Below, piece by piece: positions 17,661 to 26,613 of a stretch of 64,000 nucleotides of DNA; position 1 is the first letter of the stretch, and each line of letters begins with the position of its first letter. Origin of the DNA: Novosphingobium capsulatum NBRC 12533. Its GTDB lineage: Bacteria > Pseudomonadota > Alphaproteobacteria > Sphingomonadales > Sphingomonadaceae. The notes below the pieces were generated by a model that had not been told where the DNA came from, made no database searches, and worked only from the letters and a program-made list of their open reading frames with translations. A program made the translations under genes and the position numbers. Location: the NCBI RefSeq assembly GCF_001598375.1, contig NZ_BCYV01000023.1:1-64000 (forward strand), in the 5' to 3' direction.

Positions 17661-18764
17661 TCAGATCGCGTGTTCGTCGTCTGCAGTCAGATTGGCCAGG
17701 TCGCCCTCGATCGGCTGCTTGCCGGGCTTGGCACGGCGATAGGCGTCAAAGCTCTTGCGATCGGCATCGAAGGTCATGTCCCAGGGGATGTTGTCGCCGC
17801 GGAAGATCGCCGGGGCATTGGCCGCCCAAAACAGCGAACCGAACTTGAAGTCCCACGCGCGCGGCACCCAGGCATCGTCGAGATAATCGGTGTCGGCGTG
17901 GTATTCGGCCTCGCCGGCGTGGCCAGGCATTTCGCAATAGTAATAGATCGCCGAGGAAATGCGGTGGCGCGAGATGCCGCCGCTGGTGTTCATCGTGGTG
18001 TTCTTCCAGCCGCGGTTGTCCATGATATTGGCGCCGAGCATGACCTCGTCGATATCATCGCAGCCAAAGGCGATGTGCATGAACTTGAAATGGTCCGGCG
18101 CGATTGGCAGGTCGCAGTTCACCCAGAAGATCGAGTGATGCTCGAACGTGCCGCCGGCGCGGGCGAAGATGCCGGTGCCCTTTGAGTGATCGACATAGCG
18201 GAAGCCGAGGTGGCGTTCGTAGAATTCGAAGCTGCCGACATAGTCGGGCGAGAAAAAGACGACGTGGTTGATCGTCTTGGGAATGGCGCGCTTGCGCCAG
18301 ATGCGGTGCTGGTTGAAGCGCGGCCAGCTCGACGGCGTATTGACCGGGCTCGCTTCCGACACGACGGCGCGCTTGGCCCAGACACGCAGCGCGATCGGCT
18401 GGCCATCGGGGCAGACGCAATGGACGGTGCCATCGGCATCGCGGGTCACGGCCACCTCGGTCGCGAGGCTGGCAGCGATGCGCTCGAGGTTTTCAGCCGT
18501 ATCGACACCCCAGACGGTTTCCTTGATGCCGTCACCAGCAAATGGATCGGGCACAGGCAGGCGCGGATCGCCATGGCGCACCACGATCACGCGGCTGCCC
18601 GATTGCAGGCGGAAAACGCTTTCATGCTCGCCCGTGCTTTCGAGCGGCAGGCCGAAATCTGCCCAGAAGCGGGTGTGTTCGGCAAGATCGGCCACGCCGA
18701 AGATGACGCTTTCAACGCCAAGGATGGCGGATGTGGACGAAAGGGGGCTGGATGCGATCGGCAT
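17661..18764 (-). CDS. Two-domain VOC-family ring-cleavage dioxygenase-like protein
   Basis: A 367-residue protein with two vicinal-oxygen-chelate modules. The first covers about residues 15-125 (ESVIFGVADLAEHTRFWADFGL). The second covers about 160-300 and carries the probable iron ligands: histidine in INHVVFFSPDYVG, histidine in KFMHIAFGCDD, and glutamate in GEAEYHAD. This is the arrangement of extradiol (type I) dioxygenases, which open catechol-type rings in the cytosol. The exact substrate cannot be read. It opens the reverse side of the catabolic locus, with a candidate operator 37-86 bp upstream. A start at 18797 is possible but poorly placed. Confidence 0.75.
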   Translation of the reverse strand: MPIASSPLSSTSAILGVESVIFGVADLAEHTRFWADFGLPLESTGEHESVFRLQSGSRVIVVRHGDPRLPVPDPFAGDGIKETVWGVDTAENLERIAASLATEVAVTRDADGTVHCVCPDGQPIALRVWAKRAVVSEASPVNTPSSWPRFNQHRIWRKRAIPKTINHVVFFSPDYVGSFEFYERHLGFRYVDHSKGTGIFARAGGTFEHHSIFWVNCDLPIAPDHFKFMHIAFGCDDIDEVMLGANIMDNRGWKNTTMNTSGGISRHRISSAIYYYCEMPGHAGEAEYHADTDYLDDAWVPRAWDFKFGSLFWAANAPAIFRGDNIPWDMTFDADRKSFDAYRRAKPGKQPIEGDLANLTADDEHAI

Positions 18765-18800
18765 GGGGTCTCCGCAGAATCTGTCACTGACCTTCATGCC

Positions 18801-18850
18801 GTGGATAGCTGCGGCGCGGAAACCGATGTTTCGGCAACCAAGCTATTCAC
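18801..18850. promoter_or_regulatory. Inverted repeat upstream of the VOC dioxygenase gene
   Basis: GTGGATAGCT (18801-18810) and AGCTATTCAC (18841-18850) are inverted copies with 9 of 10 positions matched, 30 bases apart. The left arm continues as GATAGCTGCGGCGCGGAA. This matches the palindrome before the HisD-like gene at 13 of 18 positions in the pattern GATAGCTnCGnnnCGnAA. It is a plausible regulator site for this gene. Confidence 0.4.
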
Positions 18851-18862
18851 CGCACGGATGGA

Positions 18863-19111
18863 TCAGTTGCGGCGGAACAGCAGGGTGAGCAGGAACAGCA
18901 CCGTCCTGAGATCGAGCAGGCGCAGCGCGGCGCGGGCTTCGGCCGGGGTGAGCCGGGCAACCATCGGCATCGCGCCGAAGATCTTGCCGCGGATCACCAG
19001 GGTGTTGCCGTCCGCCTCGATCTTGCGGATGGCCATGAGTTCCTTGTCGTTGGCGTCAAGAATCCGGGCGACGCGCGCCTTGGCCGCGCCCTTGTTCGGC
19101 AAGTTGGTCAT
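18863..19111 (-). CDS. Small protein of unknown function coupled to the CrtI-like oxidoreductase
   Basis: An 82-residue protein that I do not recognise. It is basic at the start, has a predicted beta-strand pair (ELMAIRKIEADGNTLVIRGKIFG) and ends in an amphipathic or hydrophobic helix (RAALRLLDLRTVLFLLTLLFRR) that may touch the membrane. The ATG overlaps the stop of the upstream FAD oxidoreductase gene (ATGA), so it is translated with that enzyme and is probably a partner or membrane tether for it. Confidence 0.65.
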   Translation of the reverse strand: MTNLPNKGAAKARVARILDANDKELMAIRKIEADGNTLVIRGKIFGAMPMVARLTPAEARAALRLLDLRTVLFLLTLLFRRN

Positions 19112-20697
19112 TGCACGGCCCTTCCGCAAATCCGGTCGTAGTCCATTCCCAGGTCATCCATCATCTGGATCGCCGTGGCGCGCCCGGCCCCGAACACGCC
19201 GCCGCCGGGGTGCATGAACGGGCCGACGAGGTAGAGGCCCTCCACCTCCGGCACGCGCAGCGCGCCCAGGTCAGGCGTGGGGCGGTGGCCCGCGGATTGG
19301 TAGAAGAACGGCGCGCAGCCGTGGATATCCCCGCGCACGAAGCTCGCGGGGCTGTCACGCTCGTGGTCGAGCGGCGAGCGCACGAGGCGGCCGGTGATGT
19401 TGTCATCGCTCAGGTTGGCGTAGAACTTGCGGTATTGCGCCAGCGCGCGGTCGGCCACCTCGTCCTTGCAGGTGTCCCACGATTGCGGGCCGCGGGGGTG
19501 CAGGTCATACGGCGCGAAGTTGACGCCATAGAACACCCCGGCCCCGGCCGGCGCGCGGCTGGGATCGAAGATAGTGTTGTCACCGCCCGCGATCAGGCGC
19601 GCGCTCACCTCGCCACGGCGCAGCTTGTCGTATTCCAGCTGCATGTCGCGCACGGTGTAGAAGTCCATCAACTCGGTCATCATCGCGTTGCAATCATTGC
19701 CAACACGCAGTTGCAGGCGTTCCTTCAGCGTCAGGTGCGTGAGGTTGATCGAGAAGGTGGACTGGGTAACGCGTTCGGCGCGCTGCAAGACCGGCTCGGG
19801 CGCTTCTGCCACGAACGTGCGCAGGACATGCGGGTGGATCGCGCCGATCACGCCATCGCGGGCCATCACGCATTCGCCGTCGCGCAGTTCGAGCCCGGTG
19901 GCCCTGCCGCCCGAGACGATCACGCGACGCACCTCGGCGTTGCAGCGCACTTCGCCGCCAAAATGCTCGATGGCGCGCACCAGAGCGTGGCTGAGCTGGC
20001 CCGAGCCGCCTTTCGGCATCGAACAGCCGAAGCTGTGGACGATGCCGGGCATGACGAAAGCGCCCATGCCGGTGCCGAGCTCATCGGGCATCTGCAGGTT
20101 TTCGGTGACCATGCGCACGATGTGCAGCTTGAGCAATTCGCTATCAAAGTAATGATCGACGATATCGAGCGCGCTGCGCTGCATGAGATCGAGCAGGAAG
20201 CGGCCTTCGTCCGACTGATCCATCATCGCCACGAACGCGCCGAGCGGAAACGGCGGGGCATACATCCCGCTCATCAGCATGGGCAGTGCCGTGGTACTCA
20301 TGCCGACAAAGCGGCGATAGGCTTCGGCGTCCTTGTCACCGGCGACGCGGGCGAGTTCCTCGCAGGTGCGATCGAGATCCTTGTAGGACCGGATCACGGT
20401 GCCGTCTTCCCAGATCGAGACGTGGACGAGATCGGGATAGATATATTCGAGCCCGAACTTCGCGAGCAGACCCAGCTCGTCTTCGCGCAGCATGGGGTTG
20501 CCCTGGATCATGATGTGCACGTTGGAATGTTCATCGTGCCAGAAGCCGGGGTGCAGCAATTCCCGCGTGGACACGCCGCCGCCGTAGTGCGGCTTGCGTT
20601 CGAGCACGAGGACCTTCTTGCCGGCCTTGGCCATGTAGGCCGCGGCGACGAGGCCGTTGTGCCCCGCCCCCATCACGACGATGTCATGCTGGCTCAT
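19108..20697 (-). CDS. CrtI/phytoene-desaturase-like FAD-dependent oxidoreductase
   Basis: A 529-residue flavoprotein. The N-terminal Rossmann motif is IVVMGAGHNGLVAAAYMAKAG with LVLERKPHYGGG, and the C-terminal FAD segment is GLYLVGPFMHPGGGVFGAGR. This is the carotene desaturase / PYROXD2-like group, which includes desaturases, isomerases and amine-oxidase relatives. Inside a catabolic locus it more likely oxidises a ring or side chain than a carotenoid, since no other carotenoid genes are near. The ATG overlaps the stop of the upstream SDR (ATGA), and its own stop overlaps the 82-residue protein. Confidence 0.82.
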   Translation of the reverse strand: MSQHDIVVMGAGHNGLVAAAYMAKAGKKVLVLERKPHYGGGVSTRELLHPGFWHDEHSNVHIMIQGNPMLREDELGLLAKFGLEYIYPDLVHVSIWEDGTVIRSYKDLDRTCEELARVAGDKDAEAYRRFVGMSTTALPMLMSGMYAPPFPLGAFVAMMDQSDEGRFLLDLMQRSALDIVDHYFDSELLKLHIVRMVTENLQMPDELGTGMGAFVMPGIVHSFGCSMPKGGSGQLSHALVRAIEHFGGEVRCNAEVRRVIVSGGRATGLELRDGECVMARDGVIGAIHPHVLRTFVAEAPEPVLQRAERVTQSTFSINLTHLTLKERLQLRVGNDCNAMMTELMDFYTVRDMQLEYDKLRRGEVSARLIAGGDNTIFDPSRAPAGAGVFYGVNFAPYDLHPRGPQSWDTCKDEVADRALAQYRKFYANLSDDNITGRLVRSPLDHERDSPASFVRGDIHGCAPFFYQSAGHRPTPDLGALRVPEVEGLYLVGPFMHPGGGVFGAGRATAIQMMDDLGMDYDRICGRAVQ

Positions 20698-21506
20698 GCC
20701 GGCTCCTCCCCCAGAAAGGCGCGGAACCCGGCAAGCCCGGGGACATGCGATGCGCTGCCGCCATCGCAGACCAGCACCTGGCCGGTAATGTTGCGCGCAG
20801 CATCACTGGCCAGGAAGGCCACGGACTCGGCAATATCCTCTGGCTCGCCAAGGCGATCGCGCAGGGTTTCGTCCTCTACCAGTTGGCGCAGGGCCGGGGG
20901 AAACGCCTCGCGCAGCGCCGGCGTCATTGTCATGCCAGGCGCCACCGCGTTGCAGCGCACGCCGGCGCGGCCATGGCTGGCAGCAATGGCGCGGGTCAGC
21001 TGGATGACGGCCGCCTTGCTGCTGGAATAGGCTGCCTGGATGAGATGGCCCTGCAGCGCCAGGTTGCTGACGGTGTTGACGATGCAGCCGCGGCTTTCGC
21101 GCAGCGCGGGCAGCGCGGCGCGGCAGGCCATCATGGTGCCGCGCACGTTGACCGCATAGGTGCGGTCCCACAAGTCTGTGTCCATGCGTTCCACGTCGCC
21201 ATCGTTGCGCGCCACCTCGGGCCCCAGCAGCGCGGCATTGTTGTGCAGCACATCGAGCCGGCCAAAGTGGGCGACAACCTGCCCGACCATCGCCTGGATC
21301 GATGCTTCGTCGGCCAGGTCGAGCGGCACCGCGATGGCACCGGGCAATTGCGCGGCGAGCGCAGTGGCGCGCGCAACGGCAATGTCGGCCAGCGCCACGC
21401 GGGCGCCGCGCGCGGTCAGCAGGCGGGCAGTCGCCTCGCCGATTCCGCCAGCCCCGCCGGTGATGATGGCAACCTTGCCGTCCATGGCAATGGCATCTGC
21501 GGTCAT
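20694..21506 (-). CDS. Short-chain dehydrogenase/reductase
   Basis: A 270-residue classical SDR with the cofactor motif TGGAGGIGEATARLL, the NNAAL motif (HNNAALLG), and the active-site tyrosine and lysine in YSSSKAAV. An acidic residue follows the second strand (LADIAVAR), favouring NAD. It probably oxidises a hydroxy group of the catabolic substrate. The ATG at 21506 has an AGGGAGAG ribosome site at ideal spacing; the ATG at 21512 is too close to it. It is the first gene of the SDR/FAD-oxidoreductase/82-residue operon. Confidence 0.88.
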   Translation of the reverse strand: MTADAIAMDGKVAIITGGAGGIGEATARLLTARGARVALADIAVARATALAAQLPGAIAVPLDLADEASIQAMVGQVVAHFGRLDVLHNNAALLGPEVARNDGDVERMDTDLWDRTYAVNVRGTMMACRAALPALRESRGCIVNTVSNLALQGHLIQAAYSSSKAAVIQLTRAIAASHGRAGVRCNAVAPGMTMTPALREAFPPALRQLVEDETLRDRLGEPEDIAESVAFLASDAARNITGQVLVCDGGSASHVPGLAGFRAFLGEEPA

Positions 21507-21609
21507 GCGCATTCTCTCCCTGTTCGGTTGTGTCAGGCCGTTTTATGGTGATGGTGACAAAGCGGAAGACGGCACTTTTTTGTGCCCATGACAGGCGGGG
21601 GAGGCCGAG

Positions 21610-22035
21610 TTGGACAGCGCGCCATTGCACCAGGCCATCGCGCGGCTGGCCGCCGAGATGACCGCGCATGGCAAGCATCGCGATGACCCCGCGCGCGAAG
21701 TGATGGGCTTGCTGGGCGACCGCTGGTCCACGCTGATCCTGCTGGTCTTGGAAACGGGCGAATGGCGCCATGCCGACCTGCGCCGAACGCTGGGCCAGCT
21801 GTCTGCCGAGCAGGCGATATCGCAGCGCGTGCTGACCCTGAAGCTGCGCACGCTGGAGCGTGACGGCTTTGTGGCGCGCACAATTACTGGCTCGGTCCCG
21901 CCGAAAGTGAGCTATCGCCTCACGCCACTGGGCCGCGACCTCCACGGCCAGGCGCGCGCCCTGATCGACTGGATCAACACCCGCGCGGACAATATCCGGC
22001 TGGCGCGCGAAAGGTTCGACGCCACAGACAGTTAG
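21610..22035 (+). CDS. HxlR-family transcriptional regulator
   Basis: A 141-residue winged-helix repressor/activator of the HxlR type. The core motif is VMGLLGDRWSTLILLVLETGEWRHADL, followed by EQAISQRVLTLKLRTLERDGFVART (recognition helix and wing) and VSYRLTPLGRDLH. The start is a TTG at 21610 behind a strong GGGGGAGG ribosome site. It is divergent from the SDR operon across 103 bp and is the obvious candidate to control it, probably in response to a redox or aldehyde/aromatic signal. Confidence 0.87.
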   Translation: MDSAPLHQAIARLAAEMTAHGKHRDDPAREVMGLLGDRWSTLILLVLETGEWRHADLRRTLGQLSAEQAISQRVLTLKLRTLERDGFVARTITGSVPPKVSYRLTPLGRDLHGQARALIDWINTRADNIRLARERFDATDS

Positions 22036-22041
22036 TCTGCA

Positions 22042-23049
22042 TCAGTGCTGGGGATGGTTCATCCGGTATTGCACTTCGATTTCATCAAGAGCGATCTTGG
22101 CGGCGCTGGGCAGTGGCACGACATTGTCCGCCACATCTGCCTTCGCACCCGCGGCCGCCTGGAGGCGTTCGACCACCCAGCGCAAGGCGCGGTCGTTGTT
22201 GTTGGCGATGTTCCACTGGATCGCTTCGCGGATCGGCGGGATGTCGAACGGAACTTCCCGCATGACCAGGGGCATCGCGCCAACGACGATTTCCGCCATG
22301 CGGCGGTGCATGGTGGCGATGCGCTTGGTGCCGAGGATAAGGCCGGGCAACGACAGGAACGAGGGCGCGATGACTTCTACCCGCCGCTGCTGCTTCTGGC
22401 GCCGCATGAACCAATCCTCGAACGCGGAAACCCGCGACTTGCCGAAACGGGGCGTGACGTGGCCCAACTCGAGATACAGGTCACGCGTCATCGGCTGCGC
22501 CATGGCCGGATTGGCGGCATCGCCCACCACGACGTAATCGTCTTCGAACAGGACCTGGCTGGGATGATCGGCCGAGATCGCGATATCGATGGTAAGCAAC
22601 AGGTCGATGTGTCCGCGCTCGATCGCTTCGATCGGGCTGTCGTTCATCGGCTGGATCTCGAAACGCAGATGCGGCGCATCCTTTTCGAGATCGGCCAGCA
22701 CGCGGGTGAGCAGCACTTCGGTGGAATAGTCCGAGGCCATCATGCGAATGGTGCGGTCGGCAGTGGCAGGATCGAAGGGCGGCGCGACCGCCACGGTGGT
22801 GCGGATCTGTTCGAGCACGGCGCGCACCGGCTCGATCAGTTCTTCCGCCCGCGCAGTGAGGATCATCGCCCTGCCCTTCACCACCAGCAGTTCGTCCTCG
22901 AAATACTCGCGCAGGCGCCCCAGCGCGCTGGAGGTGGCGGATTGCGACAGGCACAGCCGATCGGCCGCCAGGCTGACGCTGCGTTCGGTCAACAGCACGT
23001 CGAGCGCCACGAGCAGGTTGAGATCGAGCCTTCCGTAGCGCATCGCCAT
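22042..23049 (-). CDS. LysR-family transcriptional regulator
   Basis: A 335-residue LysR-type regulator. The N-terminal helix-turn-helix (LDLNLLVALDVLLTERSVSLAADRLCLSQSATSSALGRLREYF) is followed by a two-lobed effector domain (TIRMMASDYSTEVLLTRVL; RKG-like segments). It resembles the NodD/PcpR/LinR branch that controls aromatic degradation. It lies 12 bp downstream of the epimerase-type gene and seems co-transcribed with it. The inverted repeats with GATAG half-sites in the locus are candidate targets. Confidence 0.9.
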   Translation of the reverse strand: MAMRYGRLDLNLLVALDVLLTERSVSLAADRLCLSQSATSSALGRLREYFEDELLVVKGRAMILTARAEELIEPVRAVLEQIRTTVAVAPPFDPATADRTIRMMASDYSTEVLLTRVLADLEKDAPHLRFEIQPMNDSPIEAIERGHIDLLLTIDIAISADHPSQVLFEDDYVVVGDAANPAMAQPMTRDLYLELGHVTPRFGKSRVSAFEDWFMRRQKQQRRVEVIAPSFLSLPGLILGTKRIATMHRRMAEIVVGAMPLVMREVPFDIPPIREAIQWNIANNNDRALRWVVERLQAAAGAKADVADNVVPLPSAAKIALDEIEVQYRMNHPQH

Positions 23050-23061
23050 CTCCCTCGCCCC

Positions 23062-23979
23062 TCAGATCATTGCGAGGGCGTTGGAGACGAGTGTAGCAGC
23101 ATCGCCATCGTGTGCAAAACCGGCGCGGTCCGCCGCTGCCGTGGTCAGCGGGGGCTGCGCGGCAAAGGCTGCTTCGAGCGATGGATCGGGCTGGTAACTG
23201 ACCAGATCGGCCGCCATCCCGCACTGGCGGGCGATTTCCCCGGCCAGATCGCCCATGGCAACGCGCAATGCCGGAAGCGTCACCACGCGGGTGTTCGGCA
23301 TCAGCCCACTGTCGAGGTTCAGGGCATGGACCAGGTTGTCGACGCAGCGCGTCACCGATTGCCCCCAGATCGTTCCCTCGGCCGAGACCGGGCAGACAAA
23401 GCGCTCGCCGGCCTTGAGCGCATGGAACAGGTTGGAAATGAAGGCCGATTTCAATCCTGACGGTCCCTTGGGCCGGGCCAGAATGCCCGACAGGCGAACG
23501 GTGACGCCATCGATCAGGCCGCGGTTGGAAAACATCGCGACGGCATGCTCCATCATCGCCTTGTGCCCGCCGTAGATCATCTTGGGGCTGAGCGGGGTAC
23601 CATCGTCCACCTGCGCCGGGAACGGATCGCCGAACACCGCGATCGAACTGGCATAGACCACGCGCAGGCCGGGATTGAGCGCGGCCGCCTCGAGCAGCAG
23701 GTCATACATCGCATCGACGTTGATGCGCCGCGACAGCGCGGGATCGGCTTCTGCCGCGCCGCCGGGCACCGTGGCGAGGTGGACCAGCGCATCGCACCCC
23801 TGCGCCAGTGCCGCCCCCCGCACGGCAACATCGCCCATGTCCCCCACGATCAGCCGCGCCGGCGCGGGCAGATCGGCGGGCATGGTATCGAGCCCGGTAA
23901 CCTCGTGGCCGGCGCCGACCAGCCTGCCGACCAATGCCCGACCGACAAAACCGCCAGCGCCCGTCACCACGATATGCAT
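23062..23979 (-). CDS. NAD-dependent epimerase/dehydratase family protein (DenD-like)
   Basis: A 305-residue extended SDR. It has the motif TGAGGFVGRALVGRL, the strand LIVGDMGD, VYASSIAVFGDP, and the catalytic tyrosine-lysine in YGGHK. It resembles D-erythronate dehydrogenase and related 3-hydroxy-acid dehydrogenases more than sugar epimerases. The ATG at 23979 begins MHIVVTGAGG. It sits 13 bp downstream of the TonB receptor gene, so receptor, dehydrogenase and LysR form one reverse-strand unit. Confidence 0.8.
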   Translation of the reverse strand: MHIVVTGAGGFVGRALVGRLVGAGHEVTGLDTMPADLPAPARLIVGDMGDVAVRGAALAQGCDALVHLATVPGGAAEADPALSRRINVDAMYDLLLEAAALNPGLRVVYASSIAVFGDPFPAQVDDGTPLSPKMIYGGHKAMMEHAVAMFSNRGLIDGVTVRLSGILARPKGPSGLKSAFISNLFHALKAGERFVCPVSAEGTIWGQSVTRCVDNLVHALNLDSGLMPNTRVVTLPALRVAMGDLAGEIARQCGMAADLVSYQPDPSLEAAFAAQPPLTTAAADRAGFAHDGDAATLVSNALAMI

Positions 23980-23992
23980 TGCGAAACGCTCC

Positions 23993-26473
23993 TTAGAAAT
24001 TGCCGGAAAGGCGCAGGCCCCAGGTCCGCGGGGCGGAAAAGTGCCCGACGGCCATGCCGAGCGGCGAAGCCTGCGGCGCAAGGTCGCGGCGCTTGTTCTC
24101 GATGTTGCGAACAAAGCCGGTAAGCGCCAGGCTTCCGTTGGCGGCGCGCACCGTCAGCGACGCGTCGGTCGTCCAGTAGGCGGGAATGCGCTCGAAATCG
24201 AGATATTCGAAAGCGCCCCACTGGCTGTCGCGCCAGGCAGTGTTGACGTTGGCCACCAGTTCGACGTCGGCGTTGAGCGGCACCACCTGCTCGGCGCCGA
24301 GGTTGACCGTCCACTTCGGGCTGAACAGCAGCGGATTGCCCGAGCAGTTGAAGTCCTTGACCGGCGCACCGCCAGCGACGGCCCCGGTATAGGTGAACGG
24401 GCAACCGATGTTGTCACGCGGCGAGGCGGTATAGAGGTGGAGGTCGTTGTACTTGGTATCGAGGTACTGGACCTTGGCGCTGAGCGTGGTGCCACGGGTG
24501 GGCTTGACCACGAGATCGGCGTCGAAGCCCTTGATCGTGGAACGGCCGGCGTTCTCGTTCGAGCTGATCAGGGTGCCGCTGGTGTCAACGGTGAAATAGG
24601 TGATCTGCTGGTCGCGGTACTTCCACAGGAAGCCCTCGAGATTGAGCTGGACGTGATTATCGAAGAACCGGTTCTTTGATCCGATGGTGTAGGCGGTGAT
24701 GAACTCGGGCAGGTACGAGGTCTTGCTCTCGGTCATCTGCAGGCCGCCGGCGCGATAACCGGATTCCGCTGTGGCGTAGAGCAGGCTGGTGGGCGTGACA
24801 TCGAATTCGGCCGAGGCCTTCCACGTTACGCGCGAATAGGTCCTGCTATCGACGACGGGGTTGTAGGTCTTGAGAATGGCGCCGACGCCATTGACCAGCG
24901 GAAATACCTGGTAGCCGGGCTGGTTGGTGCTGTTGCCAGCGATCCAGCCGTTCGACTTGAGCCAGTTGATCGTGTCGCCGGTGTTCAGGAAATTGGGATA
25001 ATAGGGCATGTTGCCCGGCGTGGCGCAGCCAGCGCCGAACGAGGCCGGCGGCGTGATCAACGCGGGGGGCGGCCCGCCGCAGAACGTGATAAAGTTGTTG
25101 ATCAACCCATCGATCGACTTCTTGTCGTGGGTATAGCGCGCGCCGCCGATCAACCGGAACCGGTCGGACACATGGGCGGTCAACTGGCCGAACGCGGCAT
25201 AGCTGTCGGTCTTGTGGCGATAATCCACGATCGGCAGCACGAATTCCTGGTTATACTCGTCGTTGGCCTTGATCTTTTCATTGAAGTAGTAGGCGCCCAG
25301 CACATAGTCGAGCATCCCGGTCTTGCCGGAAAGGCGGGCTTCCAGGCTGGTCTGCTTCACCTTTTCGACGGTGTGGGCCACGTTGAAAGCCGGACCATAG
25401 AAGAAGGAATTGTCGCTGCTTTCGCGATAGGCCGGGATCACCGTCAGCTTGCCGATGCCGGTCTTCCAGTTGATTTCGGCATTGACGCCCCAATAGGTGC
25501 TGTCCTGCCGCTGATCCTGGTTCATTGCGCTCAGGAAGCCGAAAGCCGGCGCGCCGATGTTCTGCGCACGGAAAGCGTTGGCGGCAGGGGTGTTGAAACC
25601 CTCGCTCGAATCCAGGTTGGCGGGGAAGAAGCTATAGCCCGTGGGGCCAGGAATATACCCGCCGATATAGCTGCCGCCCGCGCCACGGCCGCCCAGGTGG
25701 GTGTAGTCGGCGCCGATGCGCACCGACAGGTCGCTGCTCGGCTCGACCAGGAACTGCGCGCGCAGCGAGCCGCGCTTGGCATCGTCGGTGCCATCGCGGT
25801 TGTAGCCATCGTGGGTGGAATAGGCTCCGCTTACGCGCAACGCGGAATTGGCGCTGGTGGCCAGGTTGACGTGGGCATCGGCATCCACGGCATTGTAATT
25901 GCCGGCAGAAATGTTGAAGCCCATCGAATTGCGGCCGATTTCAGGATGGGCCGGAATGATGTTGACCGCGCCGCCGGTCGCGTTGCGACCATAGAGGATG
26001 CCCTGCGGCCCCTTGAGCACTTCCACGCGCTGCAGGTCATAGAACGCCGCGCCGAACACGCCGCCGCCGCGGCCAAGCACCACGCCATCATAGCTGGGGG
26101 TGACCGCCGGATCGTTGTAGCTGCTGGTGGTGATGTTGCCGACGCCGCGAATGAAGATCGAGGCGATATTGCCGCCGGGCTGCGGGATCGAAAGCGAGGG
26201 CACCGCCTTGGTGATGTCGGCCGACGAGGTGATGCCGCGCTGGGCCAGATCGTTGCCGGTGACGGCATCGATCGCGAGCCCAGCCTTTTGCAGCGATTCC
26301 TCGCGGCGCTGGGCGGTGACGATGATTTCGCCGATCCCGCCATTGTCCGCCGGAGCTGCGGCGGTCGCCGTAGCCGTGGCCGTTGCAGGCTGGTCCTGGG
26401 CGCGCGTTTCGGCCGCGAATGCCGGCGTGGCGACAATGGCCAGGGCGCTCGTGGCGAGCAGAAGGGTGCGCAT
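23993..26473 (-). CDS. TonB-dependent receptor of the catabolic locus
   Basis: An 826-residue receptor. The signal peptide ends at TPAFA (about residue 20). A TonB-box-like motif GEIIVTAQRREES precedes the plug (IFIRGVGNITTSSYNDPAVTPSYDG, LQRVEVLKGPQGILYGRNATGGAVNI). The barrel ends LRLSGNF with the terminal phenylalanine. This subtype is expanded in sphingomonads for uptake of aromatic or plant compounds. The gene heads a reverse operon and is divergent from an FAD monooxygenase gene. Confidence 0.92.
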   Translation of the reverse strand: MRTLLLATSALAIVATPAFAAETRAQDQPATATATATAAAPADNGGIGEIIVTAQRREESLQKAGLAIDAVTGNDLAQRGITSSADITKAVPSLSIPQPGGNIASIFIRGVGNITTSSYNDPAVTPSYDGVVLGRGGGVFGAAFYDLQRVEVLKGPQGILYGRNATGGAVNIIPAHPEIGRNSMGFNISAGNYNAVDADAHVNLATSANSALRVSGAYSTHDGYNRDGTDDAKRGSLRAQFLVEPSSDLSVRIGADYTHLGGRGAGGSYIGGYIPGPTGYSFFPANLDSSEGFNTPAANAFRAQNIGAPAFGFLSAMNQDQRQDSTYWGVNAEINWKTGIGKLTVIPAYRESSDNSFFYGPAFNVAHTVEKVKQTSLEARLSGKTGMLDYVLGAYYFNEKIKANDEYNQEFVLPIVDYRHKTDSYAAFGQLTAHVSDRFRLIGGARYTHDKKSIDGLINNFITFCGGPPPALITPPASFGAGCATPGNMPYYPNFLNTGDTINWLKSNGWIAGNSTNQPGYQVFPLVNGVGAILKTYNPVVDSRTYSRVTWKASAEFDVTPTSLLYATAESGYRAGGLQMTESKTSYLPEFITAYTIGSKNRFFDNHVQLNLEGFLWKYRDQQITYFTVDTSGTLISSNENAGRSTIKGFDADLVVKPTRGTTLSAKVQYLDTKYNDLHLYTASPRDNIGCPFTYTGAVAGGAPVKDFNCSGNPLLFSPKWTVNLGAEQVVPLNADVELVANVNTAWRDSQWGAFEYLDFERIPAYWTTDASLTVRAANGSLALTGFVRNIENKRRDLAPQASPLGMAVGHFSAPRTWGLRLSGNF

Positions 26474-26546
26474 GGTTTTTCCTCCCCGTAAATGTGGCGC
26501 TTGAATTGCTTGATCTTGCGGTTAGCCCGGCCCGCCGCAAATATCT

Positions 26547-26573
26547 TACCGATTGAATCGATAGATCCCTATC
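26547..26573. promoter_or_regulatory. Overlapping palindromes between TonB receptor and monooxygenase genes
   Basis: Two adjoining dyads lie in the 140-bp divergent gap. TACCGATTGAATCGATA (26547-26563) pairs in all but one position around a central G. GATAG-N4-CTATC (26560-26573) is a perfect inverted repeat. The placement, 40-60 bp before the monooxygenase start, suits a LysR-type site. Confidence 0.45.
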
Positions 26574-26613
26574 CACAGTTCGGATTTGTACAGTGTGTCC
26601 GCTTCGTTAGGTC

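Noticed and set aside
19108..20697. Carotenoid biosynthesis gene crtI
   Set aside because: No crtB, crtE or crtY nearby; the gene is coupled to an SDR and a small unknown protein in a catabolic setting.
19111..21030. A long plus-strand open frame (639 codons) opposite the FAD oxidoreductase and SDR genes
   Set aside because: Its translation is Arg/His/Gly-rich with no domain or ribosome site, and the minus strand shows clear motifs. It is the mirror frame of GC-rich coding DNA.
25127..26491. Plus-strand frame of 454 codons opposite the TonB receptor
   Set aside because: Composition is that of an antisense shadow, while the receptor's plug, barrel and final phenylalanine are intact on the minus strand.
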